The translations under genes and the position numbers were made by a program. This document shows positions 58,485 to 64,000 of a stretch of 64,000 nucleotides of DNA, one piece after another (the stretch's first letter is position 1; every line of letters begins with the position of its first letter). Source of the stretch: Candidatus Symbiopectobacterium endolongispinus (GTDB lineage Bacteria > Pseudomonadota > Gammaproteobacteria > Enterobacterales > Enterobacteriaceae); the NCBI RefSeq assembly GCF_018777385.1, contig NZ_JAFJYB010000001.1, positions 1,198,610 to 1,262,609 on the forward strand. The letters are read 5' to 3'. The notes beneath the pieces were generated by a model. The model searched no databases. It was given only the letters and a program-made list of their open reading frames with translations, and was not told where the DNA came from.

Positions 58485-58700
58485 GCTTTTTGCGTACAGC
58501 CTGATTCTCATTCCCCCGGCTGAAAACGCTTATACAGATGAATCCCCAATAGCATGGTTGCCAGACTTACCGTCATTGCCACCGTTGCCATCGCCATTCC
58601 CTGCCCTACAGACCCTTGCTCAAACTGCCGCCAAATAAAGATCGCTGTGGTTTGCACACCCGCCGGCGCCAAGAGCAATGAGGTCACCAGCTCACGAACA

Positions 58701-58734
<34 letters not shown>

Positions 58735-59982
58735 ACACTAGCAGCATCGCCGCCAGCAAGCTGGGGAAGATAAGCGGTGCCACCACGTAGCGCAATGCCC
58801 TCAACGTCGAGGCACCGTGAACGCGGGCGGCAGCTTCCAGGTTAGGACCCAGTTGACGCAATGCCGCACTCACATTGCGGATGGGATAAGGCAACAACAA
58901 GCAACTGTACGCCAACAGGAGAATCGCCCAGGTGTTGTAGGGCGTAATTGGCCAAAACTTCGGTTCCAGGCCAATATCAGCCCCACGCCAACCACAATGC
59001 CGGGAAGCGCCACAGGCAACAGAGAGAGGCCATCCAATAGCGCCGCACCGCGGACACCCCTTACCGTCACCAGCCAGGCCACCAGCGTTCCAACAACCCC
59101 CGTCAGTAATGCAGTGCCGCTGGCTAATCCCATGCTGCTTAAGAGCGCACTGAGCGCCTGATTCTGATTGTTCAGCACTGCACTAAAATGCCTTAGCGTC
59201 ACATTGTCCGCAGATAACCCACCGTATAGGGTGCCGGAAAAGGCGGTTACCAGCATGGCGCTCACCGGAATGCCTACAGCAATCACCGCCACGCCGAAGA
59301 ACAGCGTTACGAAGGGCAGCGTCCATCGCCCCGGATCGCGAATCACAATGGCCGCTGGCTTCCCGGTAATGGTGCCAACGTCTTTTCCCGCAGTGAGTGC
59401 GCGCTGAACGGTGTAGGCCGTCAATGCCAATGCAACCAACAACAACGACAACACCACTGCACCTGAAAGATCGATAGGCCAATCTGCAAGGTGTTGCTCA
59501 ATCCCGGTGGTCAATGCCTGAATCCCCGCATGTGGGCCAATCGCAGCAGGCACGCCGTACTCCTCAATTGCCAGCGCGAACGTTAGCAGACAACTGGCCG
59601 CAATCGCTGGTAATGCCAACGGTAATGTAATACGGAAAAATGCCGCCCACGGACCCGCGCCATGTACCCGGGCAACATCTGCAAGACGCCCACCGTGACT
59701 CGCCATGCTGCGCGAGACGGCGAAATAGACCACAAGGAAAATATTCAATGCCATCACTATCGCCATACCCGGTAATGAGAACAGCAGCGCATTAAACTTG
59801 AACGAGAAAATCTGTTCCAGATAACCACGCGCTTGCAGTGCAAGCATCCATGACAGTGCCGAAATATACGGAGGGATCAGAAAGGGGATCAAAAATAACA
59901 AATCCCACACTCGGGCACAGGGAATATGGAACAACCCGCGTAAGGTTCCCAACGTTATCCCCAATAAGCCACTCAGCAAAGC

Positions 59983-60018
59983 AATACCAATACCAATACC
60001 AATACCAATACCAATACC
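59983..60018 (+). repeat. 6-bp tandem repeat, six copies (AATACC)
   Basis: In-frame expansion in the same permease gene, giving a run of Gly-Ile pairs between ISNTFGIG and ALLSGLLG on the coding strand. Confidence 0.96.
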
Positions 60019-60251
60019 GAAAGTATTAGAGATCAACGGGCCAAGGCGTGGATCCTGCGCCACGGCGATAAATGCACTCATTGGCTCACGCATTGAACCT
60101 TCACCCAGCCCGGGAAATACCGCTTGCAGCACGACAAAGATAACGGGAATACCCACCAGCACGAAAAGTATTGCCACCGTAATCAGTGGCAATAATGCAA
60201 AACCTCTAATGTTTTACTCCTGCGCCAGCATTGCGCTGGCGCTGTTAATCC

Positions 60252-61256
60252 TTAACGTTGCCCGAACTGGCTCGCAAAACGCGCCAGAATAGCGTTACGT
60301 GAAGTGCTGGCGGCATCCCCTTCCTGGAGTAATGTCAGGGATTTAAACAAGGGACGTTTGGCATCAATATCCTGACGCGCAGGCATCAACCAAGCCTCTG
60401 CAACCGCCTATTGCCCCGCGGGTGAAAGCACATAATCGACAAACGCTTTTGCCTGCTCCTGATGTTGACTGCTTTTCAGGATCATCATCGGACGCGGCGC
60501 AATTGCCGTACCGCTGGTGGGAAAAATCACCTTGATCGATTCACCTTGCTCAACGCTGTTATAGGCCACGTAATCCACCACACCAAACACGGCAGCCTTG
60601 GCCTCCTGCAACACCGGCGTCAACGCTTGCGCGTTAGGGCCGGCTACGATCATCCCGTTGTTCTTCAAAGCATCAAACAGCTTCCAGGCGTTCTCACCTT
60701 GTGTATTTTGTAAACCAATAATCAGGTCTAGCGAAGCACCTGAGAGTGCCGGATCGGGCGCTGCCACCTTATCTTTGAATGCAGGCTGAGCCAAATCCCG
60801 CCAATCCTTCGGCTCTGGAGTGCCACTCTTGCTGTTCCACACAATCCCCAACGCAGAAATGCCCTGAGCAACGTAATAAGGGGTTTTAAACGGCGCAGGT
60901 ACCTGAGCTGCATTTTTACTTTCATAGGCCAGCAGCCAGCCACGCTGCTGCAAATCCGTGGCAGTATCCCAAGAGGCGGAGATCAACACATCCGCACGCG
61001 GGTTCGCTTGTTCAGCATCCAGCCTGGCCATCACTTTGCCGGTGGTGGCTTGAAAAATATCAACTTTAACGCCGGTTTCCTTTTCAAACCCGGCGGCCAG
61101 CTTGCTGCTTAACGATCCTGGCCCTGCGGTATACACCGTCAATGCCTGCGCACTGCTGCTTGCCATGACCAAAGAAAGTGCCATACCTGTTAATACTCCT
61201 GATGTTAACTTTTTACTGAGGTAAACTGTGCTGATATTTACTGTGTTCATGTTCAT
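60252..61256 (-). pseudogene. Iron-type ABC transporter binding protein (FbpA/SfuA), one nonsense codon
   Basis: 335 codons in one frame. The signal peptide is SGVLTGMALSLVMASSSAQA, and the periplasmic binding domain reads LTVYTAGPGSLSSKLAAGFE, DVLISASWDTATDLQQRGWL, and FPTSGTAIAPRPMMILKSSQ. TAG at 60408-60410 replaces the residue after SPAGQ, just before AVAEAWLMPARQDIDAKRPL, and cuts off the last 52 residues. These form a C-terminal helix group in this family, so the truncated protein is probably unstable. First gene after the ATPase on the same strand. Confidence 0.9.
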
Positions 61257-61268
61257 CGTATAACTCCC

Positions 61269-61955
61269 CTACTCTGCATTTAAGGTGGAAACAGAGACCA
61301 GTTGGCCTGCGGATAACGTGGCAATCGCATCTGCCATGGTGTTCGCTTCTTCGCGATCGTGCGTGACATATACCGCAGTCGTACCTAACTGGCGAAGTAA
61401 TGCCGACATCTCTTTACTGAGTGACTCACGCAGATCGCGATCAAGATTGGAAAGCGGTTCATCGAACAGCAGAATCCGCGGCTCGGCCACCACCGCGCGC
61501 GCCAAAGCGACACGCTGCTGTTGACCACCCGACAATGCGGAGGGGTAGCAATCGGCCAAGGAGGACAGCCCAACACGCTCCAAAGCGGCATCCGTTTTCT
61601 CTTTACGGCGCGTCGCATTGAGACCGCGCATCTTCAGCGGAAAGGCAACGTTCTCACACACCGTCATATGCGGCCACAATGCATAGTCCTGAAACACCAT
61701 GCCTAAATTACGTTGCTCCGGCGGTGCGCTAAAACGCGCCTCCGCGACCCGAACGCCACCGAAGATAATGCTGCCATCCGTCGGTTGCAGTAGCCCTGCC
61801 AACAGCTTAAGCAGCGTGCTTTTGCCACAGCCGGATGGGCCTAACAACGCAAGTACCGTGCCGGCAGGAACGCGCAGATCGATGTCACGCAGAATCGGTT
61901 GCTGCGCAATGTGAAAGCAAAGGCCGCTAACCGTGATATCAACCGAGCGGTTCAT
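61269..61955 (-). CDS. ABC transporter ATPase, iron-type (FbpC-like), short
   Basis: 229 residues from MNRSVDITVSGLCFHIAQQP. Walker A is LLGPSGCGKSTLLKLLAGLL, the Q-loop is FQDYALWP, the signature ALSGGQQQRVALARAVVAEP, Walker B ILLFDEPLSNLDRDLRE, and the H-loop VYVTHDREEA. FbpC-type ATPases usually have a further ~100-residue C-terminal regulatory domain, which is absent; the frame ends in LSAGQLVSVSTLNAE. The ATPase domain itself is complete. Its permease and binding-protein partners are broken, so it probably serves nothing now. The 313 bp before phoH hold no clear gene. Confidence 0.85.
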   Translation of the reverse strand: MNRSVDITVSGLCFHIAQQPILRDIDLRVPAGTVLALLGPSGCGKSTLLKLLAGLLQPTDGSIIFGGVRVAEARFSAPPEQRNLGMVFQDYALWPHMTVCENVAFPLKMRGLNATRRKEKTDAALERVGLSSLADCYPSALSGGQQQRVALARAVVAEPRILLFDEPLSNLDRDLRESLSKEMSALLRQLGTTAVYVTHDREEANTMADAIATLSAGQLVSVSTLNAE

Positions 61956-62268
61956 CGCTCCGCTCCACGTAATACATGAGAGACGTTTTGTGCAACCCGG
62001 CGTGGCCATAACAGCGACGCGAGATAGCGCAGTAGGGAGGACAGGCGTGTAAAAACCGCCTGCCAATAAAGCAGGAAAGGCATAAACATACGGGCATCCT
62101 CTTTGGGACTTTATATCGGAATCCGTAGGGTAAGAAAGCAATGCGACGGCGTGATGACAGAAAAAAGAGCTGACGTTTCAGGGGGATCTCAGGGGCGAGC
62201 AAGGGACCGAACAGCGAGGAGCGAAGAGCTGCCGTCAACGTAAGCCTCTACGTTGACGGCAGAATGTA

Positions 62269-63057
62269 TCAGTTATAAGCGAAGAGCGTGCGCTGGCACA
62301 ATTGCGAGCGTACGCAATCCGGTGTGCGGAAAGAAACAATGCCAATCATGTCATCGTCCTGGAAGCGATCCAGTGCATCCTGCAAACCGGATTTCACTCC
62401 GACGGGCAAATCACATTGCGTAATATCCCCGTTGACAATCACCGTGACATTTTCACCCAGACGGGTCATGAACATCTTCATCTGATTCACCGTGACATTC
62501 TGTGCTTCATCAAGAATCACCACAGCATTTTCAAATGTGCGCCCGCGCATATAGGCAAACGGTGCTATTTCCACTTTTCCGATCTCCGGGCGTAAACAGT
62601 ATTGCAAGAACGATGCGCCAAGACGCCGCTGCAATACGCCATACACCGGGCGGAAATAGGGAGCGAACTTCTCAGTAATGTCACCAGGTAAAAAACCAAG
62701 ATCCTCGTCAGCCTGTAACACCGGCCGGGTAACAATTATCCTTTCAACCTCTTTATGAATCAGCGCTTCAGCCGCTTTGGCCGCACTGAGAAACGTTTTG
62801 CCACACCCCGCCTCGCCGGTGGCAAAGATTAACTGTTTATTTTCTATTGCAGACAAGTAATGCTCCTGGGCGATGGTACGCGCGGCAATCGGTGACGTAT
62901 CGCGATTTTCTCGCGCCATACCGATAGCCTCAATTCCCCCCATCTGAACCAGAGAAGTGACCGATTCTTCTTCACGCTGACGATGACTGCGTGAATCACG
63001 ACGAATAACGCGTTTAGCTTCACGACGCGCTTTGATCACTGCTTTTTGTCTTCCCAT
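62269..63057 (-). CDS. phoH: PhoH-like ATPase
   Basis: 262 residues, matching E. coli PhoH rather than the longer YbeZ. Walker A is FATGEAGCGKTFLSAAKAAE, followed by IIVTRPVLQADEDLGFLPGD and Walker B with NAVVILDEAQNVTVNQMKMF, then RLGENVTVIVNGDITQCDLP. PhoH is a cytoplasmic ATPase induced at low phosphate in E. coli, with suspected RNA-related activity. The N-terminal extension is very basic (KARREAKRVIRRDSRSHRQR). Intact. A pho box was looked for upstream, without a convincing match. Confidence 0.94.
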   Translation of the reverse strand: MGRQKAVIKARREAKRVIRRDSRSHRQREEESVTSLVQMGGIEAIGMARENRDTSPIAARTIAQEHYLSAIENKQLIFATGEAGCGKTFLSAAKAAEALIHKEVERIIVTRPVLQADEDLGFLPGDITEKFAPYFRPVYGVLQRRLGASFLQYCLRPEIGKVEIAPFAYMRGRTFENAVVILDEAQNVTVNQMKMFMTRLGENVTVIVNGDITQCDLPVGVKSGLQDALDRFQDDDMIGIVSFRTPDCVRSQLCQRTLFAYN

Positions 63058-63732
63058 AGTGGCACCTTACAGTTTGTTTCACTTACCGAACATAACCACT
63101 GTGCGTGACGTTTCACTCACAAACGAGGTTGGCTTCCTTATTAAGCCGATACTGGAGACATGAATAGCGCACCGCCAATAACGGCGGCGGACGATAATAT
63201 CGTCCCGCAAAGTGGGCACGAGGGATAAAAAACGGTGAAGCAGTAGAGAAGAATAAAGACAAGACGAGTTGCGGGAGAAATTCACACGGGGAGTTAGCCC
63301 CTCTCCCCCCTTTATCAACCATCGCGTTTGATGACGGCGACAGCAGAGGTGATATTGAAAACGACATGTCAGAAGTTGCTGATTGGGTCCCCAAAAGGAC
63401 ATTACCATGTGCGTTCCTCACTGTGGCAACGACTATTCCACGGAATAATAATTGACCGTATTAGAACTTCCGATCATCACCCCTAGAAAATAACGCAGGT
63501 TGATGTCAGTAAGATGACATTGCAATAAAATGCCCTGCGTTGGCAAGCGTTTTTTACAGTTCCATAACATTTATCTATGACAAAAAAATATAACCCTTTG
63601 CCGTTACAGACTTTTACCGCTTCATTTTTTTTGAGGAACCAGATAGGAGCGCAGGCAGGGATACCGCCCTGCCCGTCTGACACACAGCGAGATACCGAAC
63701 ATCACGACGACTGGTTCAGCATCCAGAAAAGA
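63058..63732. other. Intergenic region, no gene seen
   Basis: About 670 bp. Minus-strand ORFs in this stretch have composition unlike protein. I see no tRNA, strong hairpin with T-run, or repeat. Confidence 0.4.
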
Positions 63733-64000
63733 TCAATAAAGGCGTTGCCAGGAGAGATATTGGTCATATTTACGCAACGCACTGCGATACAGCATGCGCT
63801 CTTTCTCGGGTAAATATTCAATTAACCGTTGTTGCACACCTGCGGGTGAAAACGTCTCTGCCGGATGATTCTTCGCCAGCAGAATGTCATCCAACCGCCG
63901 CAGCCGGATAACATATTCACGCATGGTGCTGTGGCGCACATCGGTTTGATCGATCAGATACTTGATACGCCGTTATGTTGAATCGGGTTCAGCCCCGCGA
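63733..64000 (-). pseudogene. C-terminal part of an unrecognised protein (runs off window)
   Basis: Reads RRIKYLIDQTDVRHSTMREY, then VIRLRRLDDILLAKNHPAET and KERMLYRSALRKYDQYLSWQ. A TAA is in frame just upstream (63976-63978 region), and the alternative frame there (GLNPIQHNGVSS) looks protein-like, so a frameshift near 63970 is likely. The family is not recognised; the basic, helical character suggests a nucleic acid-associated role but this is only an impression. Confidence 0.45.

Noticed and set aside
63113..63421. Minus-strand ORF of 102 residues as a gene.
   Set aside because: Ser/Pro/Phe-rich composition, overlapping equally open frames, and no ribosome site.

Overview
The window looks like the chromosome of an Enterobacterales bacterium undergoing genome decay. 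Several blocks keep the gene order of the E. coli 1.0-1.1 Mb region: opgG-opgH-lpxL-trhO-bssS-dinI-pyrC, then sxy-yccS-yccF-helD-(mgsA/hspQ)-acyP-tusE-yccA-serT, then sulA-ompA-matP-lonH-fabA. About twenty genes are pseudogenes carrying only one to a few lesions each, there are three near-identical ISL3-family insertion sequences, and there is a prophage scar. This pattern suggests a recently host-restricted or symbiotic lineage, possibly Sodalis-like or Pectobacteriaceae. I cannot name the species.

Layout. 0-9.8 kb: remnant of an anaerobic acyl-CoA operon (AraC-type regulator, acyl-CoA ligase, CoA-transferase fused to a 2-hydroxyacyl-CoA dehydratase subunit, a GntP-like carrier, acyl-CoA dehydrogenase, FixABCX-type electron transfer). 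Only the carrier and FixX read intact. 9.8-11.1 kb: IS copy A. 11.4-17.9 kb: small accessory genes (lipoprotein, MgtS, broken Nudix, DUF4186, UspF, an OrtT/GhoT-like toxin, a ribbon-helix-helix protein, broken chemoreceptor). 17.9-19.8 kb: decayed PepSY membrane protein and DUF2946 protein. 20.3-30.4 kb: opgG (broken), opgH, lpxL, an Old Yellow Enzyme, trhO (broken), bssS, dinI, pyrC. 30.6-34.6 kb: monooxygenase, truncated FepA-like receptor, tandem-TetR regulator, broken MFS pump. 34.75-36.07 kb: IS copy B. 36.3-44.2 kb: sxy to serT block. 44.2-49.5 kb: degenerate prophage/island flanked by serT and a partial serT copy. 49.6 kb: RidA. 50.06-51.37 kb: IS copy C. 51.4-57.2 kb: sulA, ompA, matP, lonH, fabA, YebE-like protein. 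57.5-63.1 kb: broken RpiB-like isomerase, damaged tRNA-Ser(GGA), decayed iron-type ABC transporter, phoH.

The main observation is that all three IS copies sit in LexA (SOS) operators. Every one of the six IS ends is exactly 8 bp from a CTGT half-site (five perfect, one CTGG), so the 8 bp between the IS and the half-site equals the spacer of CTGT-N8-ACAG. At sulA the duplicated 8 bp (ATACACAT) is exactly the operator spacer. Its two copies now lie 15 kb apart, at the outer right flank of copy B and of copy C, because the DNA between B and C has been inverted by recombination between the two IS copies. The window also records unusual mutations: an 8-bp unit repeated five times in the acyl-CoA dehydrogenase gene, two 6-bp repeats in one permease gene, a 7-bp tandem duplication and a perfect 24-bp-arm palindrome in opgG, and deletion chimeras. 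The total lengths of most broken genes return to whole codons once the inferred indels are removed, which supports the reconstructions.
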